From assembly GCA_019313025.1 (NCBI GenBank), contig JAFDCA010000099.1, forward strand, positions 1 through 8,259: 8,259 bases of DNA, in the 5' to 3' direction. This document shows positions 1 through 7,794 of this stretch, piece by piece. A model generated the notes under the pieces. It was given only the letters and a program-made list of their open reading frames with translations, ran no database searches and had not been told where the DNA came from. Position numbers and translations under genes: made by a program. Numbering within the stretch: position 1 is the first letter of the stretch; every line of letters starts with the position of its first letter. The stretch is from Deltaproteobacteria bacterium. GTDB lineage: Bacteria > Desulfobacterota > Desulfobacteria > Desulfobacterales > UBA11574.

Positions 1-2
1 AT

Positions 3-2369
3 GCAAAGAGCGAATGCCTGTATACCAACACAAGCTGGCAGGAAATTTTCGGAGTATCTCTCATTGAGAGTCTTATGAGCGACTGGAGAACATTTTTGCA
101 TCCTGCCGATAGAGAATCCGTATCTGAGCAATGGGAACAGACATTAACAAATCTAAAAGCTTTTTCAAAAGATTGCAGGATCATTAACTCGAAAGGGCAC
201 GAGCGCTGGATACACCTCCGTTCTTCTCCTGTTTTTTCCGACACCGGAACACGTTATACCGGAACCGCTGTAGACATTACCGATCGTAAGCGTACCGAAG
301 TTGAACTTAAAAAAGCCAAGGAGGCTGCCGAGGCGGCCAGCATAGCAAAAAGTGAGTTTTTGGCCAATATGAGTCATGAAATTCGCACCCCCATGAACGG
401 TGTAATCGGTATGACAAATCTGCTGATGGATACGGATCTGAGCGATGAACAGCACCAATTTACCGAGACCATTCGAAAGAGCGCCGATTCTTTGATGACG
501 GTCATCAATGATATTCTCGATTTTTCCAAAATTGAAGCCGGCAAGCTCGAGTTGGAGCTTATCAATTTTGATTTAAGGGTGACTCTTGAAGAGGTGGCCG
601 AACTCATGAGCCTTAAAGCTTATGAAAAAGGCCTGGAATTTGCATCCATCGTCCATCATGAAGTGCCTTCTCTGCTGCGTGGAGACCCTGGACGACTGAG
701 ACAAATCCTGATCAATCTGGTAGGCAATGCCATTAAGTTTACAGATTCGGGTGAGGTGACGCTAAAGGCCATACTTGAAAAAGAGGATGACCACCGGGTT
801 GTGATCCGTTTCAGCGTACGCGACACCGGTATTGGAATATCGAAAAAGGGCATGGACCGTTTGTTCAAGTCATTTTCACAAGTGGACGGTTCCACATCTC
901 GCAATTACGGCGGTACCGGTTTAGGACTGGCCATATCCAAGCAGCTTACGGAATTGATGGATGGGGATATCGGTGTCGAAAGCAAAGTGGGGCAAGGCAG
1001 CACCTTCTGGTTTACAGTGAAGCTGGAAAAACAGCCCGATGATCATGATGCTTTGATGATCCCGGAGGATATTCGCAAGAAACGAATCCTGTTTGTAGAT
1101 GATAATGCTATCAACCGGCAAGTTTACAGGGAGCAACTGAAGTCTTGGAGATGTCGATATGGAGAAGCTTCCAGCGCAGCCCAGGCAATAGATGCTCTGC
1201 GTGGTGCCCTGGAAACGGGGGATCCTTTCGAGATAGCAATTATTGACATGCAGATGCCGGAAATGGATGGAGAGGAATTGGGTCGCAGCATCAAACAAGA
1301 TCCGGATCTGACGGACACCATTCTCATCATGGTAAGCTCCATGGGCGCGCGGGGGGATGTGGCCCGATTAAGAAAGATAGGTTTTGCCGCTTATTTGACC
1401 AAACCGATCAAACAATCCCAGTTGTACGACTGCCTCGCGACGACAGCGAAAATATGGAAAGAGAAAAAGCAATCGCAAGATGCCACCATTGTTACACGTC
1501 ACTCTTTGGCTGATAGTAAAAAACGGGGGATTCGCATCTTACTGGCTGAAGACGATGCCACCAACCAGAAAGTGGCGCTACATATCCTTAAAAAGTTCGG
1601 TTATCGAGCCGATGCAGCAGGAAACGGTCAGGAAGTATTAGAGGCGCTGGAGAAGGAACCCTACGATATTGTCTTGATGGACATACAGATGCCGGTGATG
1701 GACGGGTATGAGACTACGCGTCGAATACGTGAAGTGGAGCTAAGGGCTCAACAGGTAAAATTCAATGAAACCAACTCCGAAGATCTTTCGGGTTCTGAGA
1801 TTCGGTTTTCTAAACGATCGGGGAGAATACCTATTGTCGCGATGACGGCCCATGCCATGAAAGGAGATCGTGAGAAATGCATAGCGGCGGGTATGGATGA
1901 CTACACAACAAAGCCCATCAATCCGGAGGAGCTGTTGGAAAAGATCGAAAAATGGACGCATGTTGAAAAAAATGCTTCCAACGCCGAGGCTGAGATTCAA
2001 AAAGAACCCGTGCAATCTGAAATTTCAGAAGACTCACAACCTTTGGACCTTGAAAAGGCGTTGGAACGGGCTATGGGGGACAAAGATTTTCTTAAAATGC
2101 TCCTCGGAGGGTTTATTCAGGAGCTTCCGGATCAGATTGAATCATTAAAGGTTGCTGTTGCCTGTGCTGACACGGTGGCCCTGATGGAACAAGCCCATAA
2201 GTTAAAAGGCGCCGCTGCCAATCTGAGTGCCTATGGCGTTTCTTCTGCTGCAAAGTCGCTGGAGGAGATTGGCCGAAGCCAAAATATGGACGAAGCAAAT
2301 CAAATACTGGAAGTGTTGCTTAATGAAAGTAAACGGCTGACCGAATATATAGAAAGAGCAGAATTGTAA
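3..2369 (+). CDS. Hybrid sensor histidine kinase PAS-HisKA-HATPase-REC-REC-Hpt (5' end outside window)
   Basis: Multistep phosphorelay kinase. The reading frame is open to the left edge, and the residues before the Met at 75 ([13 protein letters not shown]) read as the front of a PAS fold, so that Met is internal and the true start lies upstream. Numbering from Met75: rest of PAS/PAC to about 72; short helical linker 73-92; HisKA with H-box [10 protein letters not shown] (phospho-acceptor His101); HATPase_c with N-box Asn218, DTGIGI from 250 and GGTGLGLA from 279; receiver 1 with acidic pair 342-343, phospho-acceptor Asp391 and Lys443; receiver 2 with acidic residues 492-494, Asp536 and Lys613; C-terminal Hpt with [11 protein letters not shown] (His708). 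All catalytic residues are present, so the protein should be active as kinase and relay. Receiver 2 carries about 28 extra residues (556-583) between helix 3 and strand 4. No membrane segment lies in the visible part; the sensed signal and any upstream domains are unknown. Confidence 0.95.
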   Translation, partial: AKSECLYTNTSWQEIFGVSLIESLMSDWRTFLHPADRESVSEQWEQTLTNLKAFSKDCRIINSKGHERWIHLRSSPVFSDTGTRYTGTAVDITDRKRTEVELKKAKEAAEAASIAKSEFLANMSHEIRTPMNGVIGMTNLLMDTDLSDEQHQFTETIRKSADSLMTVINDILDFSKIEAGKLELELINFDLRVTLEEVAELMSLKAYEKGLEFASIVHHEVPSLLRGDPGRLRQILINLVGNAIKFTDSGEVTLKAILEKEDDHRVVIRFSVRDTGIGISKKGMDRLFKSFSQVDGSTSRNYGGTGLGLAISKQLTELMDGDIGVESKVGQGSTFWFTVKLEKQPDDHDALMIPEDIRKKRILFVDDNAINRQVYREQLKSWRCRYGEASSAAQAIDALRGALETGDPFEIAIIDMQMPEMDGEELGRSIKQDPDLTDTILIMVSSMGARGDVARLRKIGFAAYLTKPIKQSQLYDCLATTAKIWKEKKQSQDATIVTRHSLADSKKRGIRILLAEDDATNQKVALHILKKFGYRADAAGNGQEVLEALEKEPYDIVLMDIQMPVMDGYETTRRIREVELRAQQVKFNETNSEDLSGSEIRFSKRSGRIPIVAMTAHAMKGDREKCIAAGMDDYTTKPINPEELLEKIEKWTHVEKNASNAEAEIQKEPVQSEISEDSQPLDLEKALERAMGDKDFLKMLLGGFIQELPDQIESLKVAVACADTVALMEQAHKLKGAAANLSAYGVSSAAKSLEEIGRSQNMDEANQILEVLLNESKRLTEYIERAEL

Positions 2370-2420
2370 TCGATCAAATGCCTAAAGTTTTGGAATTTCG
2401 TAAATTTAACATAAACATCC

Positions 2421-2444
2421 GGAGCGTAGCGACTCCTTTACTTT
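2421..2444 (+). terminator. Weak candidate terminator after the hybrid kinase
   Basis: A short hairpin GGAGCG-TAG-CG(A)CTCC with one bulged A is followed by TTTACTTT. It begins 51 bases after the kinase stop codon. The stem is only six pairs and the T tract is interrupted, so termination would be inefficient at best. Confidence 0.35.
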
Positions 2445-2477
2445 AGATCACTTGTAACTTTTCCGGGTTAGGTTTTA

Positions 2478-2506
2478 TTGATTTAAGTGAACGATAGTTA
2501 ATAAAT
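2478..2506 (+). promoter_or_regulatory. Probable sigma70-type promoter for the metallophosphoesterase
   Basis: TTGATT (2478-2483) and ATAAAT (2501-2506) are separated by 17 bases. Transcription would start near 2513, about 20 bases before the ATG at 2534. It lies in AT-rich sequence, where chance matches are common. Confidence 0.45.
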
Positions 2507-2533
2507 CTTGTTGACTTGACACCGCACCGCAAA

Positions 2534-3190
2534 ATGATTGCCATCGTCGTTAGCGATTTACATATAGGATCCCGATTTTTTTTACATCATGCCTTCGAGA
2601 ATTTTCTTAGAAATATTCCTAAAGATTGTGAATTGATCCTAAATGGCGATATCATAGACAATCCCAATGAAAAATTAGAGCCGCCTCATAAACGGATTTT
2701 GAATCTTATTGATCAAGTCTCACACCGGCAGAGGGTCATTTGGGTGCGGGGAAATCACGACGATGGTTATGATCAAAATGGGTTTAAGCACATACATTTT
2801 AAAACACATTACACGATCAAAAACAAATTATTGATTGCCCATGGATACGACTTTGACGAAATTATGCCCCGAAGTCAGGTTTTTATCAAATCTTTTAGAT
2901 TAATTCACGATATGATGATTAAATTCGGATCAAGGCCTGTTCATGTGGCCGATTTTGCAAAGAAGTTCGAGTCATTATATAAGGTCTTAAGAAATAATGT
3001 GATAAAGAATGCAGTAAATTGTGCTCTGGAAAATGGTTATGAGGCGGTCATTTGCGGCCATACGCATTATCCGGAAGACACGGTTTATAATGGCATCAGA
3101 TACATGAACACCGGGGCCTGGACCGAATCACCGGCATTTTACCTTGAGATGATCGGCGACGAAATGACACTTAATCCAATTGTTTCTTGA
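2534..3190 (+). CDS. Metallophosphoesterase, UDP-2,3-diacylglucosamine diphosphatase (LpxH)-like
   Basis: Calcineurin-like binuclear metal phosphoesterase of 218 residues. Motifs in order, numbered from the ATG at 2534: SDLHIG (Asp8, His10), NGDIIDN (Asp39), RGNHDD (Asn74, His75), AHGYDFD (His103) and CGHTHYP (His176, His178), followed by NTGAW. This complete set of metal ligands, with a helical insert between AHG and GHTH (about 110-165), matches the COG2908 group containing LpxH. LpxH hydrolyses UDP-2,3-diacylglucosamine to lipid X in lipid A synthesis at the inner face of the cytoplasmic membrane. True LpxH function is not proven, since relatives act on other phosphoesters and no lpx gene is nearby. 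Start choice: an in-frame TTG at 2516 would add six residues, but the ATG puts SDLH next to the N-terminus as is usual, and it fits the predicted promoter. Neither start has a clear Shine-Dalgarno. No signal peptide is seen; probably cytoplasmic and transcribed alone. Confidence 0.85.
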   Translation: MIAIVVSDLHIGSRFFLHHAFENFLRNIPKDCELILNGDIIDNPNEKLEPPHKRILNLIDQVSHRQRVIWVRGNHDDGYDQNGFKHIHFKTHYTIKNKLLIAHGYDFDEIMPRSQVFIKSFRLIHDMMIKFGSRPVHVADFAKKFESLYKVLRNNVIKNAVNCALENGYEAVICGHTHYPEDTVYNGIRYMNTGAWTESPAFYLEMIGDEMTLNPIVS

Positions 3191-3259
3191 ACCTCGACAT
3201 AAAAGTCAATACACGTAACAAAAGAATTACCTTTTCTCACCACGCGCCGAATCTAAAAA

Positions 3260-3287
3260 TTGACAATTTGTTCGTAAGTTTGATAAT
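3260..3287 (+). promoter_or_regulatory. Strong sigma70-type promoter for the single-receiver gene
   Basis: A perfect -35 TTGACA (3260-3265) is followed after 16 bases by GATAAT (3282-3287), five of six matches to the -10 consensus. Transcription would start near 3294, giving a leader of about 100 bases before the ATG at 3393. The rest of the 202-base gap from 3191 holds no clear terminator for the upstream gene. Confidence 0.6.
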
Positions 3288-3392
3288 GTGATATAGAATT
3301 CAAACTATAGGGCAAGTATTCTGTGGTTAACTAACATCTTCAAAAGTCAAATTTCAATCTGATTCCCCAATAAAAAAATTACATAGGATAAC

Positions 3393-3785
3393 ATGCAAGA
3401 CAAAAAATCTGGCGGATACACCAAAAGAATTCTTGTTGTTGATGATCAGAAAAGCCAGCTGAGATTAATGAAAAAAATGTTGGAAAAAGTTGGCTATATG
3501 GCCGTTACCGTGGACAGTGCAGAAGAGGCTGAATATATTTTGAGGGGTAAGGAATCATTTTCAATGATCATTACGGATCTGAAAATGCCATGGTTAGATG
3601 GCTTAAATTTTTGCAAAAAGGCAAAGCTTTTAGACCCTAATTTAAAAATATATGCACTATCCGGATTTCTTTATGATTTTGATATTAACGAATTAAAGGA
3701 TGCTGGCTTCGATGGGATTTATGAAAAACCTATCAACAGAGTACAGTTAGCAGAAATTTTAAATGCCGGTAATGAAAAAACCTAA
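3393..3785 (+). CDS. Stand-alone response regulator receiver protein (CheY/Spo0F-like)
   Basis: A single REC domain fills the 130-residue protein: strand 1 ILVVDD with acidic pair Asp17-Asp18, phospho-acceptor Asp62 in IITDLKMPWLDG, Ser90 in YALSG at the Thr/Ser switch position, and Lys112 in YEKPI. All residues for Mg2+ binding and phosphotransfer are present. There is no DNA-binding, enzymatic or Hpt output, so it must act by protein contact or as an intermediate acceptor in a phosphorelay. An AGGA (3385-3388) precedes the ATG with a short four-base spacing. The gap to aceA is 76 bases with no convincing terminator, so the strong promoter upstream may read into aceA. The Hpt-bearing hybrid kinase about 1 kb upstream is a candidate partner by proximity only. 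The gene is AT-rich compared with aceA. Confidence 0.9.
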   Translation: MQDKKSGGYTKRILVVDDQKSQLRLMKKMLEKVGYMAVTVDSAEEAEYILRGKESFSMIITDLKMPWLDGLNFCKKAKLLDPNLKIYALSGFLYDFDINELKDAGFDGIYEKPINRVQLAEILNAGNEKT

Positions 3786-3861
3786 GATTTAAGTTTTACA
3801 CAAATGACGCATAGGAGTTGGTCATAACATTCATTATTCTTGTTCCCTTGGAGGATATAAC

Positions 3862-5145
3862 ATGGATAGACAACAGCAAGCCGAGGCGCTCACGAAATCA
3901 TGGGAAAGCGAACCGCGATGGCAGGGGGTTGAGAGACCCTATACGGCTGACCAGGTCGTGAGACTCCGTAGCTCTTTTCAGATAGAATATACTATTGCCC
4001 AACTGGGATCTTACCGGCTCTGGAATCTAATGAACTCAGAACCCTATGTTCAGGCTTTGGGTGCGTTGACGGGCAATCAGGCTGTTCAACAGGTATTGGC
4101 AGGATTGAAAGCAATTTATCTTAGCGGATGGCAGGTTGCGGCTGATGCAAATACTGCTGGACAGACCTATCCGGATCAGAGTCTTTACCCTGCCGATAGT
4201 GTCCCGGCTGTGGTTAGAAAGGTAAATAATGCGCTTCTTCGTGCCGACCAGCTTCAACACCTGCACGACAGAGGAAACATTTATTGGCTTGCTCCCATTG
4301 TAGCAGATATCGAGGCGGGTTTCGGCGGGCCCCTCAACACCTTTGAACTGACAAAAGCATGCATCGATGCCGGTGCGGCAGGCGTTCATTTAGAGGACCA
4401 GATATCCTCGCTGAAAAAGTGCGGTCACATGGGTGGGAAGGTTCTGGCTCCTTCCTCTGAATTTTTGCGTAAATTTGCGGCTGCTCGGCTTGCGGCCGAC
4501 GTTATGGGGGTACCCACACTTATGGTGGCGAGAACAGATGCCAAAGGCGCACGTTTGACACGAAGCGATATAGACCTTATCGACCAACCGTTTTTGACTG
4601 GAAAAAGAACCATGGAGGGTTATTTTGAGCTAAAAGGCGGCCTGGAACTTGCCATTGCCAGAGCCCTTTCCTATGCGCCTTACGCGGATGTGATCTGGTG
4701 TGAAACCTCGACACCGGATCTGGGAGAAGCCAGGGAATTTGCACAGGCAATTCTGGAGAAGTTCCCGAATAAATTTCTGGCCTACAATTGTTCCCCCTCG
4801 TTTAACTGGAAGCTGCATATGGATGATGGCACCCTACGAAAATTTCAGGAGGAATTGGGAACCATGGGTTATAAATTTCAATTTGTTACCCTTGCCGGTT
4901 TTCACGCCTTGAATGCCTCTATGTTCGAATTGGCACATGATTATAAAGCAAAAGGTATGGCAGCGTATTCACAGTTGCAGGAACATGAGTTCCAGATGGA
5001 GCGTGAACTGGGATACAGTGCGGTCAAGCATCAATCTTTTGTTGGGGCAGGGTACTACGATGAGATTCAAATGGTTATCAGCGGCGGCGAGACTGCAACC
5101 GCTGCCCTAAAAGGGTCCACCGAAGAAGAACAGTTTGAGAGATAA
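3862..5145 (+). CDS. aceA: Isocitrate lyase
   Basis: Cleaves isocitrate to glyoxylate and succinate, the first step of the glyoxylate bypass, in the cytoplasm as a tetramer with Mg2+. The 427 residues align over their whole length with E. coli AceA (434 residues as I recall it). Visible signatures: [11 protein letters not shown] (88-97), DQSLYP (105-110), metal-site region [10 protein letters not shown] (Asp149, Glu151), active-site loop KKCGHMGGK with catalytic Cys187, [14 protein letters not shown] (279-286), NCSPSFNW (309-316) and KFQFVTLAG. The KKCGHMGG loop separates it from methylisocitrate lyase. The ATG is fixed by a strong GGAGGA (3850-3855) six bases upstream. I see no convincing promoter in the 76-base gap, so co-transcription with the receiver gene is possible. 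The stop codon lies one base from the stop of the opposing aceK, which leaves no room for a terminator outside coding sequence. Malate synthase is absent from the window. Confidence 0.98.
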   Translation: MDRQQQAEALTKSWESEPRWQGVERPYTADQVVRLRSSFQIEYTIAQLGSYRLWNLMNSEPYVQALGALTGNQAVQQVLAGLKAIYLSGWQVAADANTAGQTYPDQSLYPADSVPAVVRKVNNALLRADQLQHLHDRGNIYWLAPIVADIEAGFGGPLNTFELTKACIDAGAAGVHLEDQISSLKKCGHMGGKVLAPSSEFLRKFAAARLAADVMGVPTLMVARTDAKGARLTRSDIDLIDQPFLTGKRTMEGYFELKGGLELAIARALSYAPYADVIWCETSTPDLGEAREFAQAILEKFPNKFLAYNCSPSFNWKLHMDDGTLRKFQEELGTMGYKFQFVTLAGFHALNASMFELAHDYKAKGMAAYSQLQEHEFQMERELGYSAVKHQSFVGAGYYDEIQMVISGGETATAALKGSTEEEQFER

Positions 5146-5146
5146 A

Positions 5147-6889
5147 TCAGCCGGTTTTGATGCGGGCCAGCCGATTGCTTTGTCCATATGGAAAGATATC
5201 TATCGTTTCTCCACTATCAATGCGAGACTGGACCTGATGCCAAAAGCGTACATTAAATAGATCTTCATGGTGCTCAAGAAAAACCTCTCTCAACTTTCCC
5301 TGTAACCCTATAAAATTTCGGAATTCTTCGGGGAAAACGTCATTTTCGCCAACACCGAACCAAGGTTCGGCAGAGAGTTCCTCATCGTAGCTTCTGGGTT
5401 GAGGCATTACTCTGAAATTGCAGATAGACAATAGGCAAAGTTCGTCATAGTCATAAAAGACAATACGGCCGTGGCGGGTCACTCCGAAATTCTTGAGCAA
5501 GAGATCTCCGGGGAAGATGTTTGAAACTGCCAGGTCTTTGATGGCATTGCCGTAATCCACAACGGCCGTTAGTGCTTCGGCCTCATCGACTTCACTAAGA
5601 TAGATATTCAAAGGGATCACCCGGCGTTCAACATATACATGTTTGACAATAACGTTATCATCATTGATGATCACATTATGAGCGGTATTTCGCTTTAGGC
5701 TTTCTAACAACCCGTCTGAAAAACGACTACGGTTAAATTTCAGGTGTTCGAATTCCTGGGCATCTACAAGCCGGCCCGCACGATCGTGCTTGAACACAAG
5801 GTCGTATTTGGCCATAACCACATCACGAGTGGTAATCTTGGGGTATGCAAAGTGATCTTTGATCACCTTGAACACCAAATCGTAGTCAGGGATGGTGAAT
5901 ACTTCCATGACCATACCTCTTTCTCCCTCAGCGAGCTCGAACTTTTTGTTGGAACGGTTCAAATGATGCAGTAAATCGCAGTACAACTCGGACTTGCCGT
6001 GCTTGTTATAACCGATAGAAATGTAAAGTTCGGCAATTCTCTTTCGAGGCATGATGCTTTTCAAAAAGCTCACCCACTCATTGGGTCTATCGACATGGAC
6101 ATGGAAATAGGAACGCGTAAAACTAAACAAAACACTTGCTTCATTCTCATTCAGCATCACAGCATCCACTGCGATTCCCTCTGGCGTATTGAGCAGCGCC
6201 AGCACAAGAGGAAAAAACTCCGTACCATTGAAAATCCGACCGACCAGATAAGCACCTTTTCCTCGATAGTGGACGGATGTCAATATTTCCGCCCGTTCAA
6301 TGAAAGGCGAATACCCGCTTCTTTTGAGATGGTCTTCAATTATTTCTGACGCCAATTTCGAATCGCGCCGGATGTTCTCGTATGCTGTTTTATGCTCAAA
6401 GTCACCGAGAATAGTTTCTATCAAACTTTGTGTTGACAGAGCTCCAGTGAAAATCCGATATGGAGGTTTATAGTCTAAAATGGGCTGGATCCGAGTGCAA
6501 GTATCGACAAATTCAATTTGGGGATCTACACCAATAGTGGAAAATATCTTCCGGGTCACCGAATTGAAGAAGGTTTCTGCCAGTTCCCAAACTTCTAATT
6601 TACTGCTTAAACCAAAGTAAATGGTCTTAATGCTCATCCATATTTCTTTATCGTTGATTCGATTGTTCAACAATCGTCTAATTTCAAAAACAATCTGATC
6701 CACGACGTTCTTGTAGAGATCCAGCCTTTCGTCTGAATCCGCTTTCAACCCATGCCAATCCCGATTTTCGAAGCGTGTTTTGGCCCGCTGAGTAATCATC
6801 TTGAATTTGTCTTGGTACTCATGAAACGCCTTGATAATGGTCTTGGCACAGATATGGGTCAGTCGTCTATGGATGGCTCTTTTAGTCAT
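5147..6889 (-). CDS. aceK: Isocitrate dehydrogenase kinase/phosphatase
   Basis: Bifunctional enzyme that phosphorylates isocitrate dehydrogenase to inactivate it and removes the phosphate again, setting the split of isocitrate between the TCA cycle and isocitrate lyase. The 580 residues match the family length. The N-terminal regulatory domain includes FENRDWH (40-46) and ETFFNSV (105-111). The kinase-like domain has the ATP loop GERGMVMEVF (322-331), VFKVIKD with Lys341, DAQEFEH with Asp376, RHG/FYDYDE with Asp480, and NIFPGDLLLKNFG with Asp462. By recalled E. coli numbering (offset about 5) these correspond to Lys336, Asp371 (phosphatase), Asp475 and Asp457 (catalytic), so both activities should be intact. 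The ATG at 6889 has an in-frame TAA two codons upstream, so it is the first possible start, but it lacks a Shine-Dalgarno and is probably weakly translated. The gene is transcribed alone and converges on aceA with a one-base gap, unlike the aceBAK operon of enterics. Confidence 0.97.
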   Translation of the reverse strand: MTKRAIHRRLTHICAKTIIKAFHEYQDKFKMITQRAKTRFENRDWHGLKADSDERLDLYKNVVDQIVFEIRRLLNNRINDKEIWMSIKTIYFGLSSKLEVWELAETFFNSVTRKIFSTIGVDPQIEFVDTCTRIQPILDYKPPYRIFTGALSTQSLIETILGDFEHKTAYENIRRDSKLASEIIEDHLKRSGYSPFIERAEILTSVHYRGKGAYLVGRIFNGTEFFPLVLALLNTPEGIAVDAVMLNENEASVLFSFTRSYFHVHVDRPNEWVSFLKSIMPRKRIAELYISIGYNKHGKSELYCDLLHHLNRSNKKFELAEGERGMVMEVFTIPDYDLVFKVIKDHFAYPKITTRDVVMAKYDLVFKHDRAGRLVDAQEFEHLKFNRSRFSDGLLESLKRNTAHNVIINDDNVIVKHVYVERRVIPLNIYLSEVDEAEALTAVVDYGNAIKDLAVSNIFPGDLLLKNFGVTRHGRIVFYDYDELCLLSICNFRVMPQPRSYDEELSAEPWFGVGENDVFPEEFRNFIGLQGKLREVFLEHHEDLFNVRFWHQVQSRIDSGETIDIFPYGQSNRLARIKTG

Positions 6890-6942
6890 GAATTAAAAAC
6901 AAATGGTTTATGATAAAATAGGGGTCTAAAACCTATGAAATA

Positions 6943-6971
6943 CAAGTAACAGAAGGGAAACAGGATGTCAA
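6943..6971 (-). promoter_or_regulatory. Possible aceK promoter
   Basis: On the minus strand a perfect TTGACA (6971-6966) is followed after 17 bases by TACTTG (6948-6943), which has the first two -10 bases but not the last T. Transcription would start near 6936, at the edge of the ATAGG/CCTAT repeat, giving a leader of about 47 bases. The -35 is good; the -10 is weak. Confidence 0.4.
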
Positions 6972-7025
6972 CGCGCCTTTCAACATAACAGCTTTAAATT
7001 ACATTTGTTTTTGGTGTGTTTTACT

Positions 7026-7125
7026 ATGATGTCCGGGGTAAGCGTTTTTTGAAAGCAGGTTGAAAAAGGATCATCAGGGTCGCCTTGGCGCAGTTTTAAC
7101 GCCCTTTTTAGGCGAAGGACATCAT
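7026..7125. repeat. 100-base element bounded by a perfect 9-bp inverted repeat, with internal stems
   Basis: ATGATGTCC (7026-7034) is exactly complementary to GGACATCAT (7117-7125). Inside, TCGCCT (7080-7085) pairs with AGGCGA (7110-7115), only one base from the outer arm, and encloses GGCG (7087-7090) with CGCC (7100-7103). A T-run near 7045-7050 can pair with the A-run at 7063-7067, and that A-run plus GG (7064-7069 region) can instead pair with CCTTTTT (7103-7109). The layout resembles a junction-type RNA fold or a small mobile palindrome. Strand, transcription and family are unknown, and I do not recognise it. Confidence 0.45.
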
Positions 7126-7284
7126 TTCAAATGGATTCATGGTTGTTTTCGCAGCCAATAAAATTCTCGGTGATAAATGCCGTATTGAAACAGGGCTGAT
7201 GATGTTGCCATTGTCCTTCAAAGTGCTTATTGTGTTACAAATATAAACCGATTTTCTTAAAACGCTATAAAACCTATTCGTTAT

Positions 7285-7290
7285 GGGAGG
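7285..7290 (+). promoter_or_regulatory. Shine-Dalgarno deciding the CBS-gene start
   Basis: GGGAGG lies five bases before the ATG at 7296. It favours that ATG over the in-frame TTG at 7230, which has no ribosome binding site and would add 22 residues before the conserved start of the domain. Confidence 0.8.
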
Positions 7291-7295
7291 CGAAA

Positions 7296-7763
7296 ATGAA
7301 AACCGCAGAAGATATTATAAAAGAAAAAAACAGAGAAATGGTATGTATCTCTTTTGACAGTACAGTAGGTGAGGCCTTACGGCTAATGACAGAAAATAAC
7401 ATCGGGGCGATTCTTGTTACAAAAGAAAAGAAAATCGTCGGAATATGGACAGAGCGTGACCTATTGCACAATGTTATCTTACCGGAATTTGATATAAACA
7501 CATCATTGATCGGTAATTATATGACCACGCCGATTCATACCACCGCGCATAGCACACCTATTCTAAAAATTAATGAAATGTTTTTAGGCCTATTTATTCG
7601 TCATATCCTTGTCGAAAAAAATGGTAACCATATCGGCCTTCTTTCCATTGGGGATGTTCTCAGGGCCAGCCTTATAGAACAGGACCGCCAAATTAAAAGT
7701 TTGAATAAGATCGCCAGTTGGGAATATTATGAAAACTGGGGGTGGCATCGAAAAAAGAGATAA
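7296..7763 (+). CDS. Tandem CBS-domain protein
   Basis: A small soluble protein of 155 residues made of two CBS motifs forming one Bateman module: CBS1 about 8-60 (TVGEALRLMTENNIGAILV, then VGIWTERDLL) and CBS2 about 74-128 (MTTPIHTTAHST, RHILVEKNG, GLLSIGDVLRA). Such modules usually bind adenosyl ligands such as AMP, ATP or SAM and regulate a partner. No enzyme, transporter or DNA-binding domain is attached, so the target is unknown. The C-terminus is an aromatic and basic tail (residues 141-155, SWEYYENWGWHRKKR) that could be a contact surface. The start is set by GGGAGG at 7285. The gene runs divergently from aceK, and its 3' end lies 31 bases from the remnant of a methionine-synthase-like gene on the other strand. 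No terminator is visible after the stop. Confidence 0.9.
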   Translation: MKTAEDIIKEKNREMVCISFDSTVGEALRLMTENNIGAILVTKEKKIVGIWTERDLLHNVILPEFDINTSLIGNYMTTPIHTTAHSTPILKINEMFLGLFIRHILVEKNGNHIGLLSIGDVLRASLIEQDRQIKSLNKIASWEYYENWGWHRKKR

Positions 7764-7794
7764 AGATACGATCCCATGAGTTTGCCCACTTCGA

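Larger units (their letters stand above)
6890..7295. other. Divergent intergenic region between aceK and the CBS-domain gene
   Basis: These 406 bases carry no convincing gene. They hold the aceK leader, with a small inverted repeat ATAGG-N9-CCTAT at 6918-6936, a probable aceK promoter, a structured inverted-repeat element at 7026-7125, and AT-rich sequence with TATAAA hexamers at 7242 and 7266 that could serve as -10 boxes for the CBS gene, though neither has a good -35 partner. Confidence 0.7.

Noticed and set aside
3795..3840. Possible promoter for aceA (TTTACA at 3795)
   Set aside because: No -10 hexamer at acceptable spacing; aceA may be read from the receiver-gene promoter or from one I cannot see.
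5744..6349. Plus-strand frames of 76 and 116 codons inside aceK
   Set aside because: They are antisense to a gene whose catalytic motifs are all recognisable; no motif or ribosome binding site supports them.
7087..7109. GGCG-N9-CGCC followed by CTTTTT as an intrinsic terminator
   Set aside because: A four-pair stem with a nine-base loop is too weak, and no plus-strand gene ends before it; listed only as part of the structured element.
7060..7161. 33-codon frame starting with TTG (and an overlapping 22-codon ATG frame at 7131-7199) in the aceK/CBS gap
   Set aside because: No Shine-Dalgarno, no recognisable motif, and they overlap the inverted-repeat element; short frames of this size are expected by chance.
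7230..7295. TTG start giving the CBS protein 22 extra residues
   Set aside because: No ribosome binding site at 7230, whereas GGGAGG is correctly placed before the ATG at 7296.
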